Positions 35,729 through 46,812 of a stretch of 64,000 bases of DNA are shown here, one piece after another; the first letter of the stretch is position 1; the number at the start of each line of letters is the position of its first letter. The position numbers were made by a program, and so were the translations under genes. Source of the DNA: Przewalskia tangutica. Taxonomy: Eukaryota > Streptophyta > Magnoliopsida > Solanales > Solanaceae. The notes under the pieces were generated by a model. It had not been told where the DNA came from and ran no database searches. It saw only the letters and a list, made by a program, of their open reading frames with translations. The DNA lies in the NCBI GenBank assembly GCA_029844215.1, contig CM056720.1, positions 30,249,711 to 30,313,710 of the forward strand, read 5' to 3'.

Positions 35729-35927
35729 GCTTATATAACACATTGGATGGCTTAGATTATCACAATTGTGTGGCTAGGATGAGTTTCACTAGGATTAAGC
35801 CCAAGTGGCAAGTTGACTTTGGTCAAATATATCAAGCTTGCAAGACTTATCTTCCAAGATGGTCAATGACCATTTTACCCTCACTAAAATTTCGTCCAAG
35901 ACCACATGTGGGGGTGCCACGTGTCAC
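35729..35927 (-). promoter_or_regulatory. B 5' LTR promoter
   Basis: GCTTATATA (reverse TATATAAGC) at 35729-35737 and GCCACGTGTCAC at 35916-35927. Confidence 0.5.
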
Positions 35928-36221
35928 CCTCTCATTCGTCTATAAAATTTCGTAACCCTCGTGGGCCCCGCAAAACGTAAAATTCCCCGGGTGGGCCCCA
36001 CATGACCAAATCCGTAAAAATAAATTTCCATAATGTTAAAAGTTCCATATTCCTCAAATAATACATTTTGAGAATCCAATTCTCAACAACGAACATTTTT
36101 CCTTTCCGACGTTCGGAAGATTTTCCGTCGGAAAAACAATTCTTCCTTTCGTACCAATTTCCAAGTCTTGATTCCTTACGTACATTCTCTTATACATGTC
36201 CTGGAATTATGGGGTGTAACA

Positions 36222-36793
36222 ACTTTGAGGGCGTGAGTCCCTGACTTGACATGACTGATTATATATTGTGGACTGTAGTTTGGTTATCATATATGTCTCC
36301 TGTTTTTATATAGACTCTTATGATTTCATTTACAGTATTTTCAGTTTCACATACTTGGTACCTGTTGTACTGACCTCCTTCGGGGGGCTGCGTTCATGCC
36401 GCATGTAGAGGTACACCAGTTGTTGATCCTCGTTCATAGGATCGCAGTTCAGCGTTTGGGAAGCTCCGTTTCTCCGGAGGCTTATCTTTTGGTATAGTCC
36501 CCTGTCATTATAGGTACTTGTACATTCAGGGGTATGGCGGGGCCCTGTCCCGTCATAGTTGTTGTTATAAAATTCTTAGAGGTCTGTAGTACTGTTGTGG
36601 GCAGAGTTTGTAAAGGATGTAACTGTTCAAGCTTTTTATGTATATACGGAAAGGTGACCGTTTGGTTAGCCTGTTTCTTATTGTATATCTGTTTCATGTT
36701 TAAGTTTTTATTTCCGCTGATTTTCTCTGATGTTGTATCACTAGGGTGCCCGGGGTAAGGCACCAGTCACGGGCCCGAGGTCGGGTCGTGACA
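36222..36793 (+). repeat. L1, part 3 (LTR end)
   Basis: From ACTTTGAGGGCG to TCGTGACA, matching 44950-45513 almost base for base. It includes the LTR-end hairpin at 36533-36557. Confidence 0.9.
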
Positions 36794-36797
36794 AAAG

Positions 36798-36809
36798 TGG
36801 TATCAGAGC
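36798..36809 (+). other. Primer-binding site, body 1
   Basis: TGGTATCAGAGC, a 12-base match to the plant initiator-Met tRNA primer site, four bases after the LTR. It is one of only two full-length copies in the window. Confidence 0.9.
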
Positions 36810-36917
36810 AGTTAATCCTCGGAAAGTGTCTACAGACTGTATCTAGTAGAGTCTTGATTATCGGCGTGTTGTGCACCACACCTATAATCAGGAGGCTGCA
36901 GGATATTTAGGATTGGT

Positions 36918-36938
36918 TTCCATTCTTCTCACTCTGAG
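36918..36938 (+). promoter_or_regulatory. Putative 3' splice site before body 1 gag
   Basis: TTTCCATTCTTCTCACTCTGAG ends at 36938, about 60 bases before the gag ATG at 37000. Paired with the donor at 14262 it would remove an intron of roughly 2.9 kb (nested insertions excluded) that contains the primer-binding site. Inference only. Confidence 0.4.
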
Positions 36939-36999
36939 ATCGTGCCTTAGAGTTGTGTTATAAGTTGGACTCCCTCTGGCGTATTCTTATGTACCCATT

Positions 37000-37690
37000 A
37001 TGCCTCTACGCAAGGCAACCAGGGCCCAGATGGGCAAGGCAGCAGAGGGAGCTACGAGTAGAACACAGAGGGTTACGAGGGCACAGGCCTAGTCATTACC
37101 TGAGATAGTATTTCAGACGACGAGTTTTATGACGCCGCTAGCCCCAGCAAATTTAGAGCGGCAGTAGTTTCTACTGAGGCCACGATACCTGAGCCTCCAG
37201 TTCCACGGCCAGGAGCCGAGGATATGAGTTCAAGGAGATGGCCCAGTTACTAGCTAGGGTCGTGGCGAGATATGAGGACGGACGGGAGCCGGTGGTTCCA
37301 GCAGTACCAGTGATTCACCCTAGATCCGATAGTCTGAGACTTCGGGATTTCTTGAGTTGCAGTTCGCCAGAGTTCTATGGATAGAGAGCTGAGGATGATG
37401 GTCAGAGTGTCGTGCTAGTTTGGGAGATTGTTATACTTGCGGCCGTCAGGGCCATGTGATGGGAGGATGTCCACGTAGGAGGGATACAGAGGGATGACTC
37501 AGCCTACCGGGTCAGTTGCGGGTTCAGTTGTTCGGGAGAAGGGGGTGTTAGTCAGATGAGGTCACCCCTACCTCGTTGTGGCCATTGTAATAGACTCCAT
37601 TATGGGGAGTGTCGTACTGCTTCGACAGCTTGTATGCTTGCGGCCAACAGGGCCATTTGGTGAGAGTTTGTCCGACCAGAGGTAGCACAG
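37000..37690 (+). pseudogene. gag: gag remnant in T body 1, with repeated zinc knuckle
   Basis: ATG at 37000 opens MPLRKATRAQMGKAAEG and the frame stops after about 31 codons. A capsid-like piece LRLRDFLSCSSPEFYG follows in another frame (about 37330-37380), then an internal deletion removes the rest of the capsid region. An intact CX2CX4HX4C knuckle, CYTCGRQGHVMGGC, is at 37429-37470. About 190 bases on, a second module appears: PRCGHCNRLHYGEC, then YACGQQGHLVRVC in a shifted frame (37562-37680). The two modules resemble each other and look like a duplication. Body 2 has the same layout. No product is expected. Confidence 0.65.
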
Positions 37691-38157
37691 ATGTAGAGAC
37701 TCAGCCTTCGGGATCGGTGGCTGGTTCATCGCCTTATATAGCTAGGCACTGCGGTGATTATGATTAGAGCGACAAAGAGAAAGTGAGGCAGTAGTTGCAG
37801 AGATATCTTTAGCCCTTAAGAGACTTGTTTATGTTGTTATGGTAGATACATGCGGAGTGCTATGTACGAATAGCATTGTGTTAAGTGTGAATTAGAAAAC
37901 ATGGGTAGATGAAAAGGGTAAGTCTGGGGACGAGACAATTGTGAGCCTTAGAATTTAAAACAGTTAAGACCTTGGATGCAAGGCCGCCTTGAGTGGATGA
38001 TTTTACGGTTGGTCTTTGTCGAAGTACTTGGTATGCGTAAAATATATTGTGGGATAATTCCATGGGTTGTGTAAGATGAAAGTAGCAGTGGTAGCTTTCA
38101 TGACGTGAATTAGTAAGGTTGTTCCGGATCGGGGAACGAGAGAGTTTGGGCGATAGC

Positions 38158-38272
38158 GGGTCGGGTTGAGGCCAGATCGCGGGTCAACCCGCAGCCCGGA
38201 GTGAGGTGGGGTCAGTTCGAGATGGTCCCGCCAGGTGGTAGGATCACGAGGGTGCTAGGCCCAGGTTTTTGT
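38158..38272. other. Conserved block, truncated copy in body 1
   Basis: Matches 46858-46971 of body 2 (GGGTCGGGTTGAGGCC through GTGCTAGGCCCAGG) and then jumps across a deletion. Confidence 0.6.
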
Positions 38273-38471
38273 GAAGTGAAGATGCGAAGGGAGTATCCTT
38301 TAGACCATGGGTGGAAGTTTTTGTGTTGTTATACACGCTAGAGGTGATTCCTCGTTGGCTTGGATTGAGTTTTGCGCGTATGTTATACTATGGCCATTGG
38401 TGGCATGATTGGTTTGGTAAGTATAGTAGTGAAGACTATACCGGCGCATGTATGTTTTGAGACTTAGAAGG

Positions 38472-38506
38472 AACATTCGGGACGAATGTTTCTAAGGGGG
38501 GAAGAA
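38472..38506 (+). other. PPT-proximal stem-loop and polypurine tract, body 1
   Basis: AACATTCG (38472-38479) and CGAATGTT (38483-38490) form a perfect stem with loop GGA. The purine tract AAGGGGGGAAGAA (38494-38506) then abuts L2. The tract would prime plus-strand synthesis. Confidence 0.85.
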
Positions 38507-38784
38507 TGTTACACCCCGTAGTTCCAGGGTATGTATGTGAGGACGTACGTACGAGAATACGACAGTAATTTTGGAAAGGAAAAATGTTCGTTAAAGGGAA
38601 TTAGATTCCCAGATTCGGTATTCGGACTTTTTGGAATATTTGAGAATTATGAAATTTTATTTCCGGAATTGGACACGTGGGGCCCACGGGGAAAATTTAC
38701 GGTTTGTGGGGCCCACTTTATTTTCGGATTTTGGGCATTACGGATATTTTCGGAATATGAAATATTTTGGACGAGTAGGGGGGC

Positions 38785-38984
38785 GACACGTGTCACCCCC
38801 ATGTGGCCATGTGGCCGAATTGATGATGGACTTGGGCACTTGGACGTTTTTGTGGGGGACAAGTGGCAAGCCACTTGTCCCATTTTTTGTGGTGGACACT
38901 TGGTTGGCAAATTACCCACACACTTGGACCCAATCTTCACCACACACTTGCCTAGATCTTGGCCATTGATTTCTCTATAAATAC
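38785..38984 (+). promoter_or_regulatory. L2 promoter
   Basis: GACACGTGTC at 38785-38794 and TATAAATAC at 38976-38984. Confidence 0.6.
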
Positions 38985-39486
38985 CCCTTTGTGCAAGACT
39001 AATTCTTCATCCACACTTAAGTTCTTCCAAGTCAAAAATACCCCCCCCCCCCCCGCACTTTGTGTAGAAATACTTCAAGTATTGTTGTATAATCCCAAAT
39101 ACCTTAGCCTAGTATCCCTAGTAGTATTCCAAAGTTATTTCAACATTAAGAGCCCGGAAATACTACTTTATTCCTTTAGTCGCGAAACGAAGCCCTAGAA
39201 AAATCTTCATAGATTAGATGAAGTGTTAAGAGAAGTTGTTTAGAAACTTCTAAGTGTTGCTTGGAGCGGGTTGGAGCGTAAGGATTTGGAGCTAAACGTT
39301 ACTCAGGATCGACTTATTATCTTGGATAATTTTGGGCTTATCGAGGTAATGATCTTTGTCCTATCAGAATTGGATATTACATATTGTAGTAGTTTAGAAT
39401 TGAGTACAAGATATATTGGAAGAATAATTATAAAGAATTGGACTGTATTTACAGTAGACTTGTAGTATTATTGTGGGGCAGTGTTG

Positions 39487-39508
39487 TACACGTCCGGTTA
39501 GACGTGTA
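39487..39508 (+). other. Conserved LTR stem-loop in L2
   Basis: Same as in L1: TACACGTC, loop CGGTTA, GACGTGTA. Confidence 0.7.
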
Positions 39509-40759
39509 ACCCCCTCGGAGTTGTTGGCGTGGTAGCGGGCCTTGATAGAGGAGGAGATTTATGTGGTTGCGGGGAGGTGCTACCAATTTTCCGTAGAATA
39601 AGGAATCTTGTATTTAGAATATTCTACGAAGAGATCGAGAAGTTGATAGACGTTTTGTGGCCTTTTTAGGTGGAAGTATTGCGAGTAGTGTATTCTACTT
39701 AAAGGGTGGAAAGGACTTGCAGGGTTACGGTACTTTGGAGCTTTTTGCTTTTTGTCGATAATCGTCGCGAGGTATGTGAACCTCTTCCTATCTTTTCTAG
39801 CATGATTGTTGTAAACTATGTAGTACGGTAGACGTACGTGTGTTAAATGAATTTGGTTGGTTTAGAACATAAAGTGTTATAATGGCTTTATGGGAAGTTA
39901 ATTATAACGACTTTATGTAGGTAAAAGAATGGTTGATTGTTTTTAAAAGATAAGAGACTTAACTTATAAATGACTTGATGTGAAATATTAAGGACTTGGG
40001 TTGTGTTAAAAAGTTGTGAAACCGCATTTATGAGAAATGGGTAATTGGGTTTTAAAAAAAGGAATAAGTTATATTGATTTCGGAAATGTGAATAAGTATC
40101 GAACAAACCACTGCAGCGTTAATAAAGGAAAATGTATTGACAAATAATTAATTATATTAAAACCAGTAGAAACCTCCATCTGCATAGAAGCTAAGATAAG
40201 ACAAAATTGTATTACATTTCCTAGATCATGGTTGCTTAAATAAGATCATTAATAATAAGTATTGATTTTTCTTAAATTCCAAAGTAAGTAACTTGTTTTC
40301 TAAAAGAAAAGAGACTTGAGGAATTTGAAGTGTTTTGGTTTAAAAGAAAGGCATGGTTTTGTCTTAAATTGGTTTAAAACATAAAGTGTTATAATAGCTT
40401 TATGGGAAGTTAGTTATAACAACTTTATGAAAACAAAAGGATGGTTTTATTATTGGATTTAAAATGGTAACTTGACTTTAAAGGGAGAAGTGATTTGGTT
40501 TAAAAAGAAAGTATGGAAATTGTTTTGGTTTACTTAAAAAGATAGTTACTCTATTTTGATACTACGGGTATCGTATGACTTTTTGTGAAAGAAATGGATC
40601 TTTTAAAGTGTTAAAATGCGTAGTACCTTGGGGTTAAAATCCGAATTTGTTGTAATAAAATAAAAGTCTATGAGTACGTTGAACTTGCCTATGCTTGTTG
40701 TGCTAGCCTTTGCTGTGCAAGTGTTTTGATTCTGTGCTACCGAGTCTCTCGATGGAGGG

Positions 40760-41273
40760 CCGGTTATCTTGTTATATCCTTGGACCTACTGACACGTTGG
40801 GTGGCCCACGGGTATGGTTCCATTAGGATTGTTGTTCCATGGACTAGCTCTCCATGAGGTTTCTTGATTCGGCTTTGGTATCCGTAGTTGGCTCTCGTAC
40901 TTGCCCGCCGTGGCTGATTCGCTTTGGTTACGTAGTTATCCTTCGTACTTGCCCCGTTCAGTTTTGTGGCGAAGTCTCGTGACTTACGGTAGTGATCTGG
41001 TGGTTAGCCTGGTTACTTGCCCCCTTCAGCTACGTGACGCAGGTGGATCTGGTAAAGGTTATCGCACTTGCCACGTGTCAGCTTCGCGGCGAAGTATCGT
41101 GACTTACGGTTGTGATCTGGTGGTTAGCCTGGTTACTTGCCCCCGTCAGCTACGTGGCGCAGGGAGGATCTGGTAGAGGCTATCGCACTTGCCACGTGTC
41201 AGCTTCGCGAGTCAGTGTTTGGACGAAGCTTCGTGACTTACGGTTGTGATCTGGTGGTTAGTCTGGTTACTTG
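40760..41273. repeat. Long-unit minisatellite in L2, left part
   Basis: Imperfect units with GTGACTTACGGT and CTTGCCACGTGTC, as in L1 24340-25080. The array is split by N3 and resumes at 44629-44860. Confidence 0.7.
41269..41273. repeat. Target duplication ACTTG of N3 (left; right at 44629-44633)
   Basis: ACTTG abuts both ends of the solo LTR N3. Confidence 0.88.
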
Positions 41274-44200
41274 TGTTACACCTCGTAAATTCAAGAAGAT
41301 AAGATAAGAACATACCAAGGAATATAAGATTTGAAAGTGGAAAGATAAGTGGACAAACATGTGTTGGACGGATTTTGAGTCTACCTTGGAGTGTTGTACC
41401 CCAGTTGTTAAGAATTTCAAGGTGTTTAAAAAGCCTAGTGTGTAGTCCGTTAAATCTAGTTCCCAACGCAACAAACCGTTCGTCGATAGGACATCGGAGT
41501 CAAAAGTTATGGAAGTTTCAAGTTTGGTGCGCAATCGTGCAAAGCGATGGTTTGCTTCGTGATGCATTGGCCGCTGAAATCGGTGGCAGCGCGGTTGTCT
41601 TGGGGTTCGCTGAGGTTGCAGCGCGTGGCCGAATCTGAGCGCGGCCGAATGCGGGTAATTATTCTCCGAAGTGGGCGCGGCTGGCGGGATTTTTCTCACA
41701 GAAAGGGCGAAAATCAGGGGATATTTTGTTAAAAGCCTATGGGAGGGTGACAAGTGTCCCTCCCATCCTTTTGACCAGGAAAGGGGCCTATTTTAGGGCC
41801 AAGTCTTGGAAGACTTGGCCATTTCATTTTGGAAACCCTCCCAAGAACTCCTCTCCCTTCTCTCTAGATTTTGAAGAAAACCTAGCCTAAGGGGAAAATT
41901 GTTGGAGCGGCGGCAAGAAGGCAAAGTGTGGGTGAACTTGTGGGAAGCGCTGGTGAGCGTAGTTGTGAGCGAAGTGGAAGAAAAGGGCTTTTGTGGGCTA
42001 TTCCAAAAGGTAAAAGTTTCCCCTTCTCTTGGATATGGGTTAATACTTGTTATAGTAGTTTAGAAATGAGCCTGAGGCTGTTATATTTAAGTTTGAATAG
42101 ATTTGGACCTTGTTGTCTTGTTGAAAACTGAAATGGGCATGTTAGCCTTAAGATGATAACTTCAATTTGGTTACTAATTTGGTCGTCACATGTTGTAAAG
42201 GGGGATTGTAGTTGTTGAAGATGTCTAGGGCTAGATATCATGTTATACCTAAGAACTTGTATTGGAAAAGAGTTGAAAGGGGTTTAGGATTGGTTTATTG
42301 TTGGCCAAGAATGGCATGGAATTATTGGTTTATTTTGTATTATTGTGGGGCGGAAATTTTACACGTATTGTTAGGCGTGTAATCCCCTTGTATTTGCTGA
42401 ATTAATTGAGCCTTAAATGTGGCGTTTGGTTATTGAATTCGGCCTTGAAAAAGGTGGCATAGTAAGTAGAAACAAAGGATGTGTTGTCCAAATTTCCGTA
42501 GAATGTAGGGACCTTGCACTTAGTTTATTCTACGTTCGAAGCTAGAGTTTGATAGACGTTTTATGACCCTTATAGGATTGAAGTACTACGAGTAGCATAT
42601 TCTACTTAAGGGGGATAGTACTGTGGAGCATTTTGCTAACCGTCGATAATCGTCGCGAGGTATGTGATCCTTCCTATCCTCTTCAGCATGATTATTTGTG
42701 AAATATATAGTGCAGTAGATGCACGTGTGTTAAAGGAATTTGATTTCCCTTGTTGTGCCTTGACTTGATATGAAGTGTAAAGGTCTTGATTGTTTGAAAA
42801 AGTGGGAAAATCTTATTCATTGATAATGGGTACTCGGTGGTTAAAGAATAAGCCCTCTTGGTCTCATAAGGGCTTATAGTTGTAATTGGTTGGTTTAAAA
42901 CATAAAGTGTTATAACGGCTTTATGGGAAGTTTGTTATAACCACTTTATGTAGGTAAAAGAATGGTTTGTTGATTTCAAAAGATAAGAGACTTGACTTAT
43001 AATTGACCTAAATTGTGTTGAAAAGTGTGAAACCTCATTCGTGAGAAATGAGTACTTGGTTCTTTAAAAAGAATAATGTTACATAACTTTCGGAAATGGG
43101 AATAAGAATCGAACAAGCCAATGCAGCGTTAATAAAGGAAAAAGTAATGACAATTAATTATATTAAAACCAGTAGAAACCTCCATCTGCATAGAAGCTAA
43201 GATAAGACAAAATTGTATTACATTTCCTAGATCATGGCTGCTCTAATAAGAATTATTGAAATCAAGTTTTGATCTTCTTAAAAATTCCAAAGTAAGGAAC
43301 TCGATTTCTAAAAGAAAAGAGACTTAAGAATTTGAAGTGTTTTGGTTTAAAAGAAAGACATGGTTTTGTCTTGACTTGTTTTAAAACATAAAGTGTTATA
43401 ATAGCTTTATGGGAATTTAGTTATAACGACTTTATGGAAAATAAAGAAATGGATTCATTATTGGATTTAGAATGGTAACTTGATTTTTGGGAAAAGAGAA
43501 GTAACTTGTTTTCAAATATTGAACTCTTTGTGATGGAAAAACATAAGTGGCTTGGTTATAAAAGGTAGGAGTACCTTGATCTTAAAGGGGTTAGATACTT
43601 GGGTTTTAAATGGTATACTTGACGTTGTGTTAAGAAGTGTTTAAAGTACCTTGAGTTGTGTGTAACTTGCCTATGCTTGGTTGAGATGGCCTTGTTGTGC
43701 AAGGGTTTGATTTGTGCTATCGAGTCTCTCGATGGAGGGCCGGCTATTTGTTATTTGTTTGGACATACTGACACGTTGGGTAGCCGGGTATGCTTCCGAT
43801 GAGTATTCTCTTGTTATTCGTTTGGACATACTGACACGTTGGGTAGCCACGGGTATGCTTCCACAGTGAGTATTATCTTGTTAGTTGTTTGGACATACCG
43901 ACACGTTGGGTGGCCACGGGTATGCTTCCACAGGGATTGTTATCTTGTTATCTCCTTTGGGCATACCGACACGTTGGATGGTCCACGGTATGGGCCCACT
44001 AGGACGGTTCGAGGCCATGCTTATACCGAGGTGAGATCGGGGCATGCGCTATTGTGCGAGTTAAATTCGGGTTGTATTTGAGTGATGATTTCACGGGCAT
44101 GAGTCCCTAACTTGACATGATCGCTTATATGTTGTGTCTTGTAGTTTGGTTATCATACATGTCTCCGCTTTATATAGACTATTATGATTTCATTTACTGA

Positions 44201-44628
44201 TTTTTCGTTCACATACTGTACTGTTGTCTTGACCTCGCCGGGCTGCGTTCATGCCGCAGTCGAGGTACATAGCTTCTGGCGATCCGCTCTTAGGATCGCT
44301 GTTCGGTTCTCGGAAAGCTCCATATCTCCTAAGCTTGTCTATGGTACGGTTCCCTCAAGTTGTAGACTTTTGTATATTCAGGGCATGGCGGGGCCTGTCC
44401 GTCATTATGGTTTTAAAATTCTTAGAGGTTTGTAGCCTTTGTTGTGGCGAGTTTGTAAGGGATGTAATCGCTCAAGTTTTCATTTATGTACAAAAAGGTA
44501 ACCGTTTGGGTTAGCCTGCTTTCTTATCTCATTGCTTCTTTCATGAGTTTTTATTTCCATTGGTTTTCTCGATGTTGTATCACTAGGGTGCGGGGTAAGG
44601 CACTATCACGCCGAGTCGGGTCGTGACA
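41274..44628 (+). mobile_element. N3: solo LTR of a divergent subfamily
   Basis: 3355 bases from TGTTACACCTCG to TCGGGTCGTGACA with matching 5-bp target duplications and no body, so it is a solo LTR left by LTR-LTR recombination. From about 42000 on it resembles the other subfamilies (stem-loop at 42360-42381, LTR-end hairpin near 44386-44407). The first 600 bases (U3) are unlike any other LTR here and GC-rich. No clear TATA box is seen, and the G-box position reads TGACAAGTGTC (about 41748-41758). Confidence 0.88.
43725..43990. repeat. Minisatellite in N3
   Basis: Four units of about 65-70 bases with GGACATACYGACACGTTGG and GGGTATGCTTCC. Confidence 0.75.
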
Positions 44629-45513
44629 ACTTGCCCCGTCGATACGTGCGCGAGGAGGATCCGTAGAGGCTATCGCACTTGCCACGTGTCGCCTTCGTGA
44701 TATGGTTGTTTAGTATTGTTGGTATGGTAGGTTCCGTAGTGGCTTTCGTACTTGCCGGCCATTGATGACGCAGTTGGATCCGTAGCTATGTCTTCGCACT
44801 TGCCGTCACGGTTTTTATGACATAGGTGGGACCCGTGTTCATGTGTACTTCTTGGTGTTATTATATCATGAGGCTGGCGGTGAGGAAGGTATTCCACGCA
44901 TGATTGATGTTGTGGGCGTGAGACCCATAGTTATATTTGAGTGACGACTTTGAGGGCGTGAGTCCCTGACTTGACATGACTGCTTATATATTGTGGACTG
45001 TAGTTTGGTTATCATACATGTCTCCTGTTTTTATATAGACCGTTATGATTTTATTTACAGTATTTTCAGTTTCACATACTTGGTACCTGTTGTACTGACC
45101 TCGCCCGGTGCGTTCATGCCGCAGGTAGAGGTACACCAGTTGTTGATCCTCGTTCATAGGATCGCAGTTCAGCGTTTGGGAAGCTCCGTTTCTCCGGAGG
45201 CTTATCTTTTGGTATAGTCCCCTGTCATTATAGGTACTTGTACATTCAGGGGTATGGCGGGGCCCTGTCCCATCATAGTTGTTGTTATAAAATTCTTAGA
45301 GGTCTGTAGTACTGTTGTGGGCAGAGTTTGTAAAGGATGTAATTGTTCAAGCTTTTTATGTATATACGGAAAGGTGACTGTTTGGTTAGCCTGTTTCTTA
45401 TTGTATATCTGTTTCATGTTTAAGTTTTTATTTCCGCTGATTTTCTTTAATGTTGTATCACTAGGGTGCCCGGGGTAAGGCACCAGTCACGGGCCCGAGG
45501 TCGGGTCGTGACA
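44629..45513 (+). repeat. L2, part 2
   Basis: Continues L2 to its end TCGTGACA. It has no C or B insertion, so it shows the uninterrupted sequence (about 44860-44950) for the sites occupied in L1 and L3. Confidence 0.9.
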
Positions 45514-45517
45514 AAAG

Positions 45518-45529
45518 TGGTATCAGAGC
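45518..45529 (+). other. Primer-binding site, body 2
   Basis: TGGTATCAGAGC, four bases after L2. Confidence 0.9.
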
Positions 45530-45711
45530 AGTTAATCCTCGGAAAGTGTCTACAGACCGTATCTAGTAGAGTCTTGATTATCGGCGTGTTGTGCACCACA
45601 CCTATAATCAGGAGGCTGCAGGATATTTAGGATTGGTTTCCATTCTTGAAATCGTGCCTTAGAGCTGTGTTATAAGTTGGACTCCCTCTGGCGTATTCTT
45701 ATGTACCCATT

Positions 45712-46388
45712 ATGCCTCTACGCAAGGCAACCAGGGCCCAGATGGGCAAGGCAGCAGAGGGAGCTACGAGTAGAACACAGAGGGTTACGAGGGCACAGGT
45801 CATTACCTGGGATAGTACTTCAGACGACGAGTTTTATGACGCCGCTAGCCCCAGCAGAGTTTAGAGCGGCAGCAGTTTCTACTGAGGCCACGATACCTGA
45901 GCCACCAGTTCCACGACCAGGAGCCGAGGATATGAGTTCAAGGAGATGGCCCAGTTACTAGCTAGGGTCGTGGCGAGATATGAGGACGGACGGGAGACGG
46001 TGGTTCCAGCAGTACCAGTGATTCACCCTAGATCCAATAGTCTGAGACTTCGGGATTTCTTGAGTTGCAGTTCGCCAGAGTTCTATGGATAGAGAGATGA
46101 GGATGATCCTCAGGGTGTCGTGCTAGTTTGGGAGATTGTTATACTTGCGGCCGTCAGGGCGATGTGATGGGAGGTGTCCACGTAGGAGGGATACAGAGGG
46201 ATGACTCAGCCTACCGGGTCAGTTGCGGGTTCAGTTGTTCGGGAGAAGGGGGTGTTAGTCAGATGAGGTCACCCCTACCTCGTTGTGGCCATTGTAATAG
46301 ACTCCATTATGGGGAGTGTCGTCTTGCTTGGCGGCTTGTATGCTTGCGGCCAACAGGCCATTTGGTGAAGTTTGTCCGAGGCAGGTAG
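45712..46388 (+). pseudogene. gag: gag remnant in T body 2
   Basis: From the ATG at 45712 the frame runs MPLRKATRAQMGKAAEG and on through DDEFYDAASPSR to a stop after about 50 codons. Later pieces in other frames give LRLRDFLSCSSPEFYG and, in an open stretch at 46128-46388, two zinc-knuckle modules. The first reads CYTCGRQGDVMGG, with the knuckle His replaced by Asp and its last Cys lost. The second starts PRCGHCNRLHYGEC. The internal capsid deletion is at the same place as in body 1. Not expected to be functional. Confidence 0.6.
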
Positions 46389-46812
46389 CAGATGTAGAGG
46401 CTCGACGCCGGGATCGGTGGCTGGTTCATCGCCTTATATAGCTAGGCGCCTGCGGCGTGATTATGATTAGAGCGACAAAGGGAAAGTGAGGCAGTAGTTG
46501 CAGAGATATCTTTAGCCCTTAAGAGACTTGTTTATGTTGTTATGGTAGATACATGCGGAGTGCTATGTACGGATAGCATTGTGTTAAGTGTGAATTAGAA
46601 AACATGGGTAGTTGAAAAGGGTAAGTCTGGGGACGAGACAATTGTGAGCCTTAGAATTTATAACAGTTAGGACCTTGGATGCAAGGCCGCCTTGAGTGGA
46701 TAATTTTACGGTTGGTCTTTGTCGAAGTACTTGCTATGCGTAAAATATATTGTGGGATAATTCCATGGGTTGTGTAAGATGAAAGTAGCAGTGGTAGCTT
46801 TCATGACGTGAA

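Larger units (their letters stand above)
27468..36221 (-). mobile_element. gag: Element B: gag-only LTR retrotransposon with the best-preserved gag
   Basis: On the minus strand: 5' LTR 32391-36221, primer-binding site 32377-32387, body 30437-32390 and 3' LTR 27468-30436. The 3' LTR lacks its terminal 110 or so bases at the junction with LTR C, and also lacks about 680 bases of minisatellite present in the 5' LTR. The body has a gag with an open 217-codon frame and no pol. The right flank is ACTTTGAGG of L1; the left target duplication has been lost in the C/B junction deletion. Closest relative in the window is D. Confidence 0.85.
32391..36221 (-). repeat. B 5' LTR, complete
   Basis: 3831 bases from TGTCACGACC to GGGGTGTAACA. 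It holds two minisatellites, the splice-donor-like AAG|GTATAA at 35352, and a promoter near 35729-35927. Confidence 0.88.
36794..38506 (+). mobile_element. Body 1 of complex T
   Basis: 1713 bases between L1 and L2: primer-binding site, leader, gag remnant, a shortened conserved block and a purine tract. Compared with body 2 it lacks about 243 bases after 38268 (46971-47213 in body 2), which removes the antisense VEHI segment. There is no pol. Confidence 0.85.
38507..41273 (+). repeat. L2, part 1 (shared middle LTR of T)
   Basis: Matches L1 and L3. A private 48-bp deletion between AAGGA repeats lies at 38580/38581. It has a C homopolymer at about 39041-39054 and is interrupted by N3 after ACTTG. 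Confidence 0.9.

Noticed and set aside
36482..36763. 93-codon antisense frame at the end of L1, repeated in L2 at 45202-45483
   Set aside because: The two copies are similar because the LTRs are recent duplicates. The frame is not kept in other subfamilies.
36798..36809. TGGTATCAGAGC as part of a tRNA gene
   Set aside because: Only the 12 bases complementary to a tRNA 3' end are present, at the fixed position after an LTR: a primer-binding site.
41238..41753. 171-codon minus-strand frame in N3
   Set aside because: It falls in GC-rich LTR sequence across an insertion border (41274) and has no relative in other copies.
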